DNA of 19,728 bases from DASQFQ01 sp038238015 (GCA_038238015.1 JBBRYA010000063.1:1-19728), one strand, 5' to 3'. Positions 5,879 to 13,742 are shown, numbered from the stretch's first letter. Notes: a model not told the origin generated them from the sequence alone. Numbers and translations are program-made.

Positions 5879-7023
5879 TTCAGTCGCTCCACGATCATCG
5901 CCTGGCCCTGGCCGCCGGCGACGCACATCGTCTCCAAGCCGATCGTGCCGTCGAGGGCCTCGAGGTTGTTCAGCAGCGTGGTCATGATGCGCGCGCCGGT
6001 CATCCCGAACGGGTGGCCGAGGGCGATCGCGCCGCCGAACGGGTTGAGCTTCTCGGGGTCGATGCCCCACTCCTCGCGGCACGGGACGACCTGGGCGGCG
6101 AAGGCCTCGTTGAGCTCGAGGACGTCGATGTCGTCGATCGTCAGGCCGGCCTGCTCGAGCACCTTCTTGACCGCGGGGATCGGGCCGAGGCCCATGATCT
6201 CGGGGCGGACCGCCGCCACGGAAGAGGCGAGGATGCGGGCGCGGGGCTTGAGGCCGAGCTCCTTCGCGCGCTCCTCGGACATCACGAGCACGGCGGCCGC
6301 GCCGTCGTTGAGAGGGCAGGCGTTTCCGGCGGTGACGGTGCCGTCGGGGCGAAAGGCGGGCTTGAGCTCGGCGAGCTTCTCCTTCGTGGTGCCCGGCCGC
6401 GGGCCGTCGTCCTGGGTGACCTCGGTGCCGTCCTCGAGCGTGACCGCGACGATCTCGCGATCGAAGTGCCCGCTGTCGCGAGCGGCGACGGCGCGCTGCT
6501 GGGAGGTCGCGGCCCACTCGTCCTGGTCCTCGCGCGTGACCTTGCAGCGGTCGGCGACGTTCTCGGCGGTCAGGCCCATCGGGATGTAGACGTTGAAGAT
6601 CGAGCCGTCGGAGCCGTCGAGCTTGGGGTGGAACGGGATCGGCGAGTCGCCGAAGCGCGACACCGCCTCGACCCCGGCGGCGATGTACTGATCGCCCTCG
6701 CCGGCCTTGATGGCGTGGAAGGCCATCCGCAGCGTCTGCAGCGAGGAGGCGCAGAAGCGGTTGACCGAGGTCGCGGGCACGTGATGGTCGATGCCCGAGA
6801 GCAGCTGGGAGGAGCGCCCGACGTTGTAGCCCTGCTCGCCGGCCTGGAATCCGCAGCCCATCATGATGTCGTCGGTCTCGCCGAAGTCCACCTCGGGGTT
6901 TCGCTCCACGAGCGCGCGCAGCGGGATCGCCCCGAGGTCGTCCGCGCGGACGTCCTTCAGAGAACCCTTGACGGCGCGCCCGATGGGGGTGCGCACGGCG
7001 TCGACGATCACGGCTTCAGGCAT
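5875..7023 (-). CDS. Thiolase family acetyl-CoA acyltransferase
   Basis: This 382-residue enzyme condenses or thiolytically cleaves 3-ketoacyl-CoA, a step of fatty-acid oxidation or acetoacetyl-CoA metabolism in the cytosol. The catalytic set is complete: nucleophilic Cys91 in NRFCASSLQT, NEAFA at 305-309, His337 in GGAIALGHPFGMTGAR, and Cys367 in MCVAGGQGQA. The N-terminus EAVIVDAVRTPIGRA is canonical. ATG 7023 is preceded by a GGGAGA ribosome-binding site. An open frame extends far upstream on this strand, but that part is the antisense shadow of the ABC1 gene. Upstream lie a TAGAAT -10 and an ATTGAC/GTCAAT palindrome, suggesting control by a repressor. Degradative thiolase is favoured over biosynthetic, though sequence alone does not settle chain length. 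Confidence 0.94.
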   Translation of the reverse strand: MPEAVIVDAVRTPIGRAVKGSLKDVRADDLGAIPLRALVERNPEVDFGETDDIMMGCGFQAGEQGYNVGRSSQLLSGIDHHVPATSVNRFCASSLQTLRMAFHAIKAGEGDQYIAAGVEAVSRFGDSPIPFHPKLDGSDGSIFNVYIPMGLTAENVADRCKVTREDQDEWAATSQQRAVAARDSGHFDREIVAVTLEDGTEVTQDDGPRPGTTKEKLAELKPAFRPDGTVTAGNACPLNDGAAAVLVMSEERAKELGLKPRARILASSVAAVRPEIMGLGPIPAVKKVLEQAGLTIDDIDVLELNEAFAAQVVPCREEWGIDPEKLNPFGGAIALGHPFGMTGARIMTTLLNNLEALDGTIGLETMCVAGGQGQAMIVERLN

Positions 7024-7038
7024 GAGGTCTCCCAGTTG

Positions 7039-7056
7039 ATTGACTCGTCGGTCAAT
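7039..7056. promoter_or_regulatory. Palindromic operator candidate of the thiolase gene (TetR-type)
   Basis: ATTGAC (7039-7044) and GTCAAT (7051-7056) form a perfect 6-bp inverted repeat with a 6-bp spacer. It touches the thiolase -10 (7055-7060) and ends 16 bp before its ATG. Palindromes of this size in front of beta-oxidation genes are typically bound by TetR-family repressors; no such regulator gene is in the window. Confidence 0.5.
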
Positions 7057-7060
7057 TCTA
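7055..7060 (-). promoter_or_regulatory. -10 element candidate of the thiolase gene
   Basis: On the minus strand the hexamer reads TAGAAT, five of six matches to consensus. It starts transcription roughly 25 nt before the thiolase ATG. No convincing -35 is visible at 16-18 bp spacing. Confidence 0.45.
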
Positions 7061-7089
7061 GGGACTGGTCTGCCGCAAAGCCCGGTACG

Positions 7090-7095
7090 TAGGCT
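7090..7095 (+). promoter_or_regulatory. -10-like TAGGCT of the ABC1-kinase gene (leaderless)
   Basis: TAGGCT ends 6 nt before the GTG start at 7102, so transcription would begin at the start codon. There is no Shine-Dalgarno sequence. The region also contains an inverted repeat, ACGTAG (7087-7092) with CTACGT (7098-7103). Confidence 0.45.
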
Positions 7096-7101
7096 CTCTA
7101 C

Positions 7102-8493
7102 GTGGCCCAATCGCCTCCGTCCAACCGCGCGGCTCGCTCCGCACGCCTCGGCGGGCTGGTCGCCGGGCAGTCCGCGCGCTGGGCCGGGACGCGCGCCGCG
7201 AACCTCCTGCGCTCGCCCGAGGAGGCCGACGCCGCGACCGGCGAGCGCGCCGGCGCCCTGGCCCGCGAGCTCGTCAAGCAGCTCGGGCAGATGCGCGGCG
7301 CCGCGATGAAGGTCGGGCAGGTGCTCTCCACGGTGGACTTCGCTGCGATCCCGGAGTCCGAGCGCGAGGAGTTCAAGGCGACGCTCGCCTCCCTGCGCGA
7401 CGACGTCCCGCCGCTGCCGTTCAAGAAGGTCCGCAAGCTGCTCGAGGAGGAGCTCGGCGGCAGGCTCGCCGATGCCTTCGCGGACTTCGAGGAGGAGGCC
7501 TTCGCGGCTGCCTCGATCGGCCAGGTCCACCGGGCGGTCACCCACGACGGCGCCCGCGTGGCGGTCAAGGTCCAGTACCCCGGCGTCGCCGAGGCGGTCG
7601 ACTCCGACCTGCGCAACCTGTCGCTGCTGCTCCCGCTGGTCAAGCGCCTCGCCCCCGGCCTGGACGTCAAGGCGCTCTACGGCGAGCTTCGCGAGCGCAT
7701 CGCCGAGGAGCTCGACTACGAGATCGAGGCCCAGAACCACCGCGCCGTCGAGCGCGCGTTCCGCGGCCACCCGTTCGCCCATGTCCCGAAGGTCCACACC
7801 GAGCTCTCCAGCCGACGCGTGCTGGTCACCGACCTGCTCGAGGGCCGGCGCTTCGGCGAGGTCAAGGCGCTGGAGGAGGCCGAGCGCGACCGCTTCGGCG
7901 AGATCGTGTTCCGCTTCTACTTCTCGCTGCTGCATCGCACCGCGCGGGCCTGCGGCGATCCGCACCCGGGCAACTACCTGCTACTCGAGGACGGCCGTGT
8001 CGGGTTCCTGGACTTCGGGCTCATGCGCACCGTCAGCCCGGAGCATCTCGAGGGGGAGCGGGCGCTGGCCCGCGAGGTGCTCGCCGGCGACGCGGGCGCC
8101 GTGCACGCGCGCCTCGCCGCGCTCGGCTACCTGCCCGACCCGGCCGACTTCGACCCCGAGGGGCTGCTCGAATGGCTGCTCGCGGCGGGCGAGTGGTACC
8201 TGGAGCCGGGCTTCCTGCGCCTGAGCCCCGCCTACGTGGCGGAGCTGCTCGAGGCGACCTCCTCGCCGCGCGCACCGTGGTTCGCGCAGATGCGGATGCT
8301 GACGCTGCCCCCGGAGGCGCTGCTGATCCGGCGCATGGAGGGGCTCGTGTTCACGACCCTCGGCGAGCTGCGGGCGGGCGCGGACTGGCACGCGCTGTCG
8401 CGCGAGATCTACGCCGGCGACCCGCCGTCGACGCCGCTGGGCGAGCAGGACCTGGAGCACTGGGTGACACGCGGGATCGCCGCGACGGTCTAG
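7102..8493 (+). CDS. ABC1/AarF (UbiB-like) atypical kinase family protein
   Basis: The 463-residue protein has the hallmarks of the ABC1 atypical-kinase family: KVGQ (K70-Q73), an alanine-rich nucleotide loop AAASIGQVHRA (135-145), VAVKVQYPG with Lys156, ELDYEIEAQN (204-212), catalytic loop GDPHPGN (285-291) and metal-binding FLDFGL (Asp304). Relatives support ubiquinone biosynthesis (UbiB, COQ8) in proteobacteria and eukaryotes. In actinobacteria, which use menaquinone, the role is unclear, and ATPase activity or lipid binding is possible. No hydrophobic C-terminal anchor like that of UbiB is obvious. The start is GTG 7102, with a -10-like hexamer 6 nt upstream and no ribosome-binding site. 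It diverges from the thiolase gene (78 bp between start codons) and is followed after 13 nt by a small secreted protein. Confidence 0.92.
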   Translation: MAQSPPSNRAARSARLGGLVAGQSARWAGTRAANLLRSPEEADAATGERAGALARELVKQLGQMRGAAMKVGQVLSTVDFAAIPESEREEFKATLASLRDDVPPLPFKKVRKLLEEELGGRLADAFADFEEEAFAAASIGQVHRAVTHDGARVAVKVQYPGVAEAVDSDLRNLSLLLPLVKRLAPGLDVKALYGELRERIAEELDYEIEAQNHRAVERAFRGHPFAHVPKVHTELSSRRVLVTDLLEGRRFGEVKALEEAERDRFGEIVFRFYFSLLHRTARACGDPHPGNYLLLEDGRVGFLDFGLMRTVSPEHLEGERALAREVLAGDAGAVHARLAALGYLPDPADFDPEGLLEWLLAAGEWYLEPGFLRLSPAYVAELLEATSSPRAPWFAQMRMLTLPPEALLIRRMEGLVFTTLGELRAGADWHALSREIYAGDPPSTPLGEQDLEHWVTRGIAATV

Positions 8494-8496
8494 GCT
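8491..8496 (+). promoter_or_regulatory. TAGGCT -10-like hexamer before the small secreted protein
   Basis: The hexamer starts on the TAG stop of the ABC1 gene and ends 10 nt before the ATG at 8507, 4 nt further than in the leaderless cases elsewhere. It may give a very short leader; equally, it may be a chance match at a stop codon. Confidence 0.25.
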
Positions 8497-8506
8497 GCGG
8501 CGCACC

Positions 8507-9019
8507 ATGCGCCGCGTCCTCCTCCCACTCGCCGTGCTGATCGCCCTGCTGGCTCCGGCCCAGGCCGGCGCGGCGAGCTCGCACAGCTTCGACGTCCCCT
8601 CGCTGCTCGGCAGGGCCCTGAAGGCGGTCAAGGGCGCCACCGACGTCCCGATCCTCGTCCCGAGCCGCGTGTCGGCCGAGTTCACGCGCCTCTACTCCTT
8701 CGGGGTCGGACGCAGCGACTCCTACGAGTTCGAGCTCTCCTCCGCCAAGCGCTGCCACGGGGCGAACGTGTGCTTCGTGGCGGGCTTCACCGCGCAGCGC
8801 GGCGAGCGCCCCTCGGGGGCCCACAAAGTCACGCTCACCGGCGGCCAGACGGGCTACTACGAGCCCGTCCACTGCGGCGCCTCCTGTGCCCCCGCGGGCA
8901 TCGAGTGGCGCCAGGACGGGGTGCTCTACTCGATCCAGTCCAAGCTCGGGACGAAGTCGACCGACCGCAAGCTGCTCGTCGGGCTGGCGAACTCCGCCAT
9001 TCGCGGCGGGCCCCGCTAG
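8507..9019 (+). CDS. Small secreted protein with two cysteine pairs, function unknown
   Basis: This is a 170-residue hypothetical protein. Residues 1-23 form a clear Sec signal peptide: an MRR basic start, a leucine-rich core and an AQAGAA cleavage region. The mature part has four cysteines in two close pairs, Cys83/Cys89 and Cys123/Cys127, likely disulfides. It ends in the aromatic stretch GIEWRQDGVLYSIQSKLG. No catalytic motif is seen. I do not recognise a named family, although similar short exported proteins ending in an IEW-x-x-x-G-x-LY pattern seem typical of this lineage. It follows the ABC1 gene by 13 nt, so co-transcription is likely, and it converges on DAHP synthase with 8 bp between stops. 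Confidence 0.8.
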   Translation: MRRVLLPLAVLIALLAPAQAGAASSHSFDVPSLLGRALKAVKGATDVPILVPSRVSAEFTRLYSFGVGRSDSYEFELSSAKRCHGANVCFVAGFTAQRGERPSGAHKVTLTGGQTGYYEPVHCGASCAPAGIEWRQDGVLYSIQSKLGTKSTDRKLLVGLANSAIRGGPR

Positions 9020-9027
9020 CCAAGCGC

Positions 9028-10050
<1,023 letters not shown>

Positions 10051-10057
10051 GAGCGCA

Positions 10058-10693
10058 TCAGAGCCCCATCTCCCGCACGCCGAGCTCGTCGGCCCCGAGG
10101 TGGTGGGCGAGCTCGTGGCGCACCGTGCGGGTCACCTGCGCGCGCAGCTCGTCGGCGTCGTGGCCGAAGTCGCGCAGCAGCGTGTCGCGGAAGATGACGA
10201 TGCGGTCGGCAAAGTTGTCCCGCGCCACGGTGTCGCCCTGATAGAGCCCGTAGGCGCGCCGGCGGGCGCCCTTGTCGGAGATCACGACGGCCACGTGATC
10301 GAGCGCCTTGCGCAGCAGGTCGGGGAGGTCGTCGAGCGCCTCGCGGACGAGCTCCTCGAAGTCCTCGGCGTTGCGCGGGTCGAGCGCCATGAAGTCCTGC
10401 TCCTCGGGCTCGGCGGCGAGGTTCTCGCGCGCGAGGCGCTCCGAGTGGACGACGAGGCGCTCGAACTCGTCCTCGTCCTCGGGCTCTGAGTAGTCCGCCA
10501 GCCGCGTCGTGACCGCCGCGATCGCCATGCCGAGCAGGCCCAGCGCGGCCGCTGCGGTCGCGAGCACCTGGAGCACGCGCACGGGGTAGTCGGTGCTCAG
10601 CCCGCGGAACACGGTGATCACGAGCACCGCGACGCACAGGCAGAGCAGCGCCGACAGCGCGGTCCGTCGCCATACGGGCAGGTGCGAGAGCAT
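10058..10693 (-). CDS. Membrane-anchored zincin-like metallopeptidase family protein
   Basis: The 211-residue product starts with two hydrophobic segments (about residues 11-29 and 40-62). An acidic linker follows, then a C-terminal domain of the small bacterial zincin family (Pfam Zincin_1 / DUF1025 type). That domain includes DFEELVREALDDLPDLL, YGLYQG, IVIFRDTLLRDF and the metal motif VRHELAHHLGADE (His193, Glu194, His197). Typical relatives are soluble and about 110-140 residues, so the membrane hairpin is an extra. Proteolysis is not demonstrated for the family. ATG 10693 shares its A with the acyl-CoA dehydrogenase stop (TGATG), so translation is coupled. A competing open frame at 10047-10673 is arginine/alanine-rich and is rejected. 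Confidence 0.85.
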   Translation of the reverse strand: MLSHLPVWRRTALSALLCLCVAVLVITVFRGLSTDYPVRVLQVLATAAAALGLLGMAIAAVTTRLADYSEPEDEDEFERLVVHSERLARENLAAEPEEQDFMALDPRNAEDFEELVREALDDLPDLLRKALDHVAVVISDKGARRRAYGLYQGDTVARDNFADRIVIFRDTLLRDFGHDADELRAQVTRTVRHELAHHLGADELGVREMGL

Positions 10694-11844
10694 CACTTCA
10701 GGGTGCGGGCGATCACGAGGCGCTGGATCTCGTTGGTGCCCTCGTAGATCTGGGTGATCTTGGCGTCGCGCATGTAGCGCTCGACCGGATACTCGCTGAC
10801 GTACCCGTAGCCGCCGAGCACCTGCACCGCCTCGATGGTCACGGCCATCGCGGTGTCGGAGGCGAACAGCTTGGCCATCGCGGAGTACTTGCCCATGTCG
10901 GGCTCGCCGCGGTCGACCTTCGCGCACGCCTTGTAGAGCAGCTCGCGCGCGGCGGCGGTGCGCGTCTCCATGTCGGCGAGCTTGAACTGGATCGCCTGGA
11001 ACTCGTTGATCGCCTTGCCGAACTGCCGGCGCTCGCGCGCGTAGCCGGCGGCGTAGTCGGTCGCGCCCTGGGCGATCCCGACCGCCTGGGCGGCGACCCC
11101 GAGGCGGGAGTGGTCGAGCGTGCCCAGCGCCACCGAGAGGCCCTTGCCCTCCGCACCCACGAGGTTCTCGTGCGGAACGCGGACGTCCTCGAAGATCGGC
11201 TGGCCGGTCGGGGAGCCCTTGATCCCAAGCTTGTGCTCGAGCTTGCCGACGCTGAAGCCCGGCCGGTCGGCCTCGACCACGAAGGCCGAGAGGCGCCGCG
11301 TCTCCTTGTCGGTCACGGCGAAGACCACGTAGAAGTCGGCCACGCCGAGGTTGGTGATCCAGTTCTTCGTGCCGTTGATCACCCACTCGTCGCCCTCGCG
11401 GCGTGCGTTGGTGATCATGCCGCCGGCGTCCGAGCCCGCCTCGGGCTCAGACAGCGCGAAGGCGGGCGACCACTCGCCGCTGGCGCAGCGCGGCAAGAAG
11501 CGGGTCTTGAGCTCCTCGGAGCCGAAGAGGCGGATGGGCAGCGTCCCGAGCTCCTGCACCATCAGGATCAGCGCGGTCGAGGCGCAGGCCTTGGCGACCT
11601 CCTCGACGGCGATGTTGAGCATCAGCGTCCCGGTTCCGGTCCCTCCGTATTCCTCCTCGAAGGGCAGGCCGAGCAGGTCCTGCTCGGCGAAGAGCTTGCG
11701 CAGGTCCCAGGGGTAGGCGGCCTCGGCGTCGATGGCGGCGGCCCGCGGCTCGACGCGCTCGCGCACGATCTGGCGGATCGTGTCGCGGAAGGACACCTGC
11801 TCGTCGGACAGCGCGTAGATGTCCGCCTGCGCGGTCGGAGCCAT
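10693..11844 (-). CDS. Acyl-CoA dehydrogenase
   Basis: This 383-residue FAD flavoenzyme introduces the alpha-beta double bond into acyl-CoA and passes electrons to ETF. Visible features are LPFEEEYGGTG (60-70), the flavin/substrate segment ALSEPEAGSDAGG (130-142), NWITN (161-165), RERRQFGKAI and QVLGGYGYVSEYPVERYMRD. The catalytic base Glu368 lies in IYEGTNEIQR. This is the short/branched-chain (butyryl-CoA dehydrogenase-like) position for the base, but chain length is not proven. ATG 11844 has TAGGCT exactly 6 nt upstream and no ribosome-binding site, so it is probably leaderless. It heads a three-gene operon with the zincin and DAHP synthase. It and the distant thiolase probably act in the same acyl-CoA degradation. 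Confidence 0.95.
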   Translation of the reverse strand: MAPTAQADIYALSDEQVSFRDTIRQIVRERVEPRAAAIDAEAAYPWDLRKLFAEQDLLGLPFEEEYGGTGTGTLMLNIAVEEVAKACASTALILMVQELGTLPIRLFGSEELKTRFLPRCASGEWSPAFALSEPEAGSDAGGMITNARREGDEWVINGTKNWITNLGVADFYVVFAVTDKETRRLSAFVVEADRPGFSVGKLEHKLGIKGSPTGQPIFEDVRVPHENLVGAEGKGLSVALGTLDHSRLGVAAQAVGIAQGATDYAAGYARERRQFGKAINEFQAIQFKLADMETRTAAARELLYKACAKVDRGEPDMGKYSAMAKLFASDTAMAVTIEAVQVLGGYGYVSEYPVERYMRDAKITQIYEGTNEIQRLVIARTLK

Positions 11845-11850
11845 GCCCGG

Positions 11851-11856
11851 AGCCTA
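11851..11856 (-). promoter_or_regulatory. -10-like TAGGCT of the acyl-CoA dehydrogenase operon (leaderless)
   Basis: The minus-strand hexamer TAGGCT ends 6 nt before the ATG at 11844. It is the same hexamer at the same spacing as before the ABC1 gene at 7102. No clear -35 is seen. Confidence 0.45.
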
Positions 11857-11933
11857 GAACACGCGTCCGCAGGGGTTTCTCGCCCCCCGGCGAACGGGCA
11901 CAGACAGAGGAACCCTCCAGAGGAGAAGCACCA

Positions 11934-12164
11934 ATGGGCATCGGCACCTCCATCTTCCTGATCGCGGTCGGCGCGATCCTCAAGTTCGCAGTCCACACCT
12001 CCGTCTCGGGGATCTCCCTGCAGACGGTCGGCGTGATCCTGATGATCGTCGGCGTGATCGGCCTGCTGATCTCGCTCTTCTACACCACGATCTACACGCG
12101 CGGGCGCACGGTGGACCCGGTCGACCGTCCGGTCGCCCGCGAGCGCGAGCGCGACATCTACTAG
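11934..12164 (+). CDS. DUF6458 family small membrane protein
   Basis: The 76-residue protein has two transmembrane helices (about residues 4-20 and 30-50) and a short, charged, Arg/Glu-rich cytosolic tail. The opening MGIGTSIFLIAVGAILKFAV and the LQTVGVILMIVGVIGLLISL helix match DUF6458, a small actinobacterial membrane family of unknown function. ATG 11934 is supported by an AGGAGA ribosome-binding site at 11921-11926 (7 nt spacing), one of the best in the window. It diverges from the acyl-CoA dehydrogenase across 89 bp. Its TAG stop lies within the left ACTAGG copy that flanks the MITE-like element, so the insertion landed right at its 3' end without disrupting it. Confidence 0.88.
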   Translation: MGIGTSIFLIAVGAILKFAVHTSVSGISLQTVGVILMIVGVIGLLISLFYTTIYTRGRTVDPVDRPVARERERDIY

Positions 12165-12167
12165 GGT

Positions 12168-12184
12168 CCTGAGGCGGAAGTTCG
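12168..12184 (+). repeat. Left terminal inverted repeat of the MITE-like element
   Basis: CCTGAGGCGGAAGTTCG, perfectly complementary to 12303-12319. Allowing one mismatch it extends two bases outward to 12166. Confidence 0.85.
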
Positions 12185-12302
12185 GGTGCAGCTGGTGGAT
12201 GCCGGGGCGTGTCTGCCGGTGACCGGCATCCACTGTCGTAACGGTAGTCCGGCTGTGGATGCCGGGGGCCGGCAGACGCGGGCCGGCGCCGCCAGATGCC
12301 CG

Positions 12303-12319
12303 CGAACTTCCGCCTCAGG
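12303..12319 (-). repeat. Right terminal inverted repeat of the MITE-like element
   Basis: Reverse complement of 12168-12184; extends to 12321 with one mismatch and then meets the second ACTAGG copy. Confidence 0.85.
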
Positions 12320-12330
12320 GCACTAGGCCT

Positions 12331-12927
12331 TCAGGCCACCTGCTGGCCCAGGGGCGGCGCGGGCTCCCGCTCCGCCGGGCCCGGGGACGCCCCGGGCCGG
12401 TCGGGCACCTCGCGCCACTCCGTGAAGCGGTGGCCCCGGATCACGAACGCGACGCGCGCGAGCTGCCCGCTCGCGGTGCAGTCGTGGCCTGAGCGCTGGG
12501 TGAGGCGGAACGTCCCGACTACGTAGCGGCCGTCGTGCCGGACCGCCACCAGCCGCTCGCCGCACGGCAGCTGGTCGTTGAAGTTCCGGATCTCGTCACG
12601 GTTCTCCAACTCGAAGGCCCTGCTCCGCGCCACGATCGCCGGCACCGCGAAGTAGCGCGACGCCCGGTCGACGTCGCCGCGGCGCACCGCGGACGCCCAG
12701 CCCGACAGGACCGGCCGCAGGCGCTCGGCGTCGTGCTGGCTCGGCTGCGGCTCGCGGGTGAGCAACTTGGCCCCGCCGCCAGGTCGCGCGGGCACGCGGG
12801 CCGGCGCACCGCCGACGGCCGGCGGGGGCGTGGCGAGCGTGTAGTCAGGCCCGTGCGCCCCGCAGCCGGTGAGCAGGGCCGCGGCGCTGAGGGCGAGCAG
12901 GGCACGGTGGCGTGGCGAGGCGGCCAT
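12331..12927 (-). CDS. Putative lipoprotein with NTF2-like domain
   Basis: The 198-residue product begins with a lipoprotein signal: a basic start, a hydrophobic core and the lipobox LLTGC, with Cys22 as the lipidated residue. A Pro/Ala/Gly-rich linker (30-55) follows, typical of a tether outside the membrane. Residues ~65-176 (SGWASAVRRGDVDRASRYFA to RFTEWREVP) resemble the NTF2-like/SnoaL fold: an N-terminal helix pair, then a curved sheet. Cys122 and Cys150 could pair. NTF2-like lipoproteins of this type are common in Solirubrobacterales; the function is unknown. ATG 12927 has TATCAC exactly 6 nt upstream and no ribosome-binding site. The stop lies 3 bp beyond the MITE-like element's right duplication. 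Confidence 0.8.
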   Translation of the reverse strand: MAASPRHRALLALSAAALLTGCGAHGPDYTLATPPPAVGGAPARVPARPGGGAKLLTREPQPSQHDAERLRPVLSGWASAVRRGDVDRASRYFAVPAIVARSRAFELENRDEIRNFNDQLPCGERLVAVRHDGRYVVGTFRLTQRSGHDCTASGQLARVAFVIRGHRFTEWREVPDRPGASPGPAEREPAPPLGQQVA

Positions 12928-12933
12928 TGGCGA

Positions 12934-12939
12934 GTGATA
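12934..12939 (-). promoter_or_regulatory. -10-like TATCAC of the lipoprotein gene (leaderless)
   Basis: Minus-strand TATCAC ends exactly 6 nt before the ATG at 12927. The last base deviates from TAnnnT, but TATCAC-TCGCCA-ATG closely parallels TAGCAC-TCGGCC-ATG at 19580. Confidence 0.35.
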
Positions 12940-12974
12940 CCCGAGGCCGCGGCAGTCCGCACGCGCCTACCGTC

Positions 12975-13727
12975 CTAGAGCCCCGTGGGGTGGCGCACGG
13001 TGTAGCCCGCGGTCGAGCGTTTGTCGCTGTGCCAGCGGGTGCCGTCGCTGGCCCGGCCGCTGGTGTCGAAGCGCAGGCCCGCCACGTCCATGAAGGAGTG
13101 GCTGGCCTTGGCGTAGGTCGTCACCCACTGGCCCTTGCCCGCGTCGCCCCAGCTCATGAAGCCGCTGGAGTCCAGGGCCTCGTCGAGGAGCCCGGCGCCG
13201 TGGAAGGCGTAGGACATCGAGCCCGAGCAGTCATAGCCCGAGTCCTCCCAGTTGCCGTGGCCGCCGCCGTACTTGTAGGGCTTGGTGGCGATGCGGTTGC
13301 CGGCGTCGATGATCGCCTTGACCTCCGGCGGCGCCGAGTCCGGCGCGGTCGCCAGACCGCCGGCGCCCACCACCGCCTTGTCCGCCGGGGCAGCGAGCGA
13401 CTGGGGCTCGGCGGGAGCGCTGGAGTCGACCGCGCCGCGCAGCGCGGTGGCGTCGCTGCGGCTCATGCGCCCGTCGACGTGCCGGCCGGAGCGCCGTTCC
13501 CACGAGCGGACCGTGCGCGCCGTGCCGCGGCCGTAGCTGCCGTCGACGGCGGTCTTCAGGCCCGCGCGGGTGAGAAAATCCTGCAGGACGCGGACGTCGC
13601 GGCCGTGCATGCCCAGTGCGAGCGCGCGCGAGCCGAAGGTCTGCTTGACGGCCGCCGAGTCCGCGGCGGGCAGTGCGAAGGTCCCGCATGCAAGCAGGCC
13701 CGCGGCGATCGTTCGACAGCGTGACAA
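12975..13727 (-). CDS. Secreted NlpC/P60-like cell-wall hydrolase with peptidoglycan-binding domain
   Basis: The 250-residue exported protein has a signal peptide (residues 1-25), a PG_binding_1 domain (about 32-98: LALGMHGRDVRVLQDFLTRA, VDGSYGRGTARTVRSWE), a linker, and a C-terminal C40-type domain. That domain contains PYKYGGGHG, DSGYDCSGSMSYAFHGAG (Cys167) and ASHSFMDVAG (His210). Relatives cleave peptide stems in peptidoglycan. The third catalytic residue is not certain. The start is TTG 13727: no ATG or GTG fits, and an AAAGGA ribosome-binding site lies 7 nt upstream. Directly before it is a cyclic di-AMP riboswitch, a known partner of wall-hydrolase genes in actinobacteria, which supports a role in wall remodelling tied to c-di-AMP. 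Confidence 0.88.
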   Translation of the reverse strand: MSRCRTIAAGLLACGTFALPAADSAAVKQTFGSRALALGMHGRDVRVLQDFLTRAGLKTAVDGSYGRGTARTVRSWERRSGRHVDGRMSRSDATALRGAVDSSAPAEPQSLAAPADKAVVGAGGLATAPDSAPPEVKAIIDAGNRIATKPYKYGGGHGNWEDSGYDCSGSMSYAFHGAGLLDEALDSSGFMSWGDAGKGQWVTTYAKASHSFMDVAGLRFDTSGRASDGTRWHSDKRSTAGYTVRHPTGL

Positions 13728-13742
13728 CGACGATTCCTTTCT

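Larger units (their letters stand above)
12160..12327. mobile_element. MITE-like non-autonomous element with terminal inverted repeats and 6-bp target duplication
   Basis: The 156-bp core (12166-12321) has 19-bp terminal inverted repeats matching at 18 positions; the perfect part is 12168-12184 against 12303-12319 (CCTGAGGCGGAAGTTCG). Both ends are bordered directly by ACTAGG (12160-12165 and 12322-12327), which looks like a target-site duplication. Inside are GTGGATGCCGG at 12195-12205, its inverted copy at 12223-12233 and a direct copy at 12255-12265, plus GTCTGCCGG (12211-12219) inverted at 12269-12277. There is no coding capacity. It sits between two convergent genes and could form a large RNA structure. 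The mobile nature is inferred from architecture; only one copy is in the window. Confidence 0.6.

Noticed and set aside
2739..6517. ArsR, SRPBCC, YjbQ and DUF559 as one defence island
   Set aside because: Strand changes and separate promoters break the run, and the families other than DUF559 have no known defence link.
6013..7092. 359-codon plus-strand open frame opposite the thiolase
   Set aside because: Antisense to a complete thiolase; no recognisable domain.
7024..7965. N-terminal extension of the thiolase frame to 7965
   Set aside because: It is antisense to the ABC1 gene. Thiolase similarity begins exactly at ATG 7023, which has a ribosome-binding site.
12160..12327. Ordinary intrinsic terminator between convergent genes
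   Set aside because: The outer arms are separated by about 118 nt and there is no T-run on either strand. The flanking ACTAGG duplication fits insertion better.
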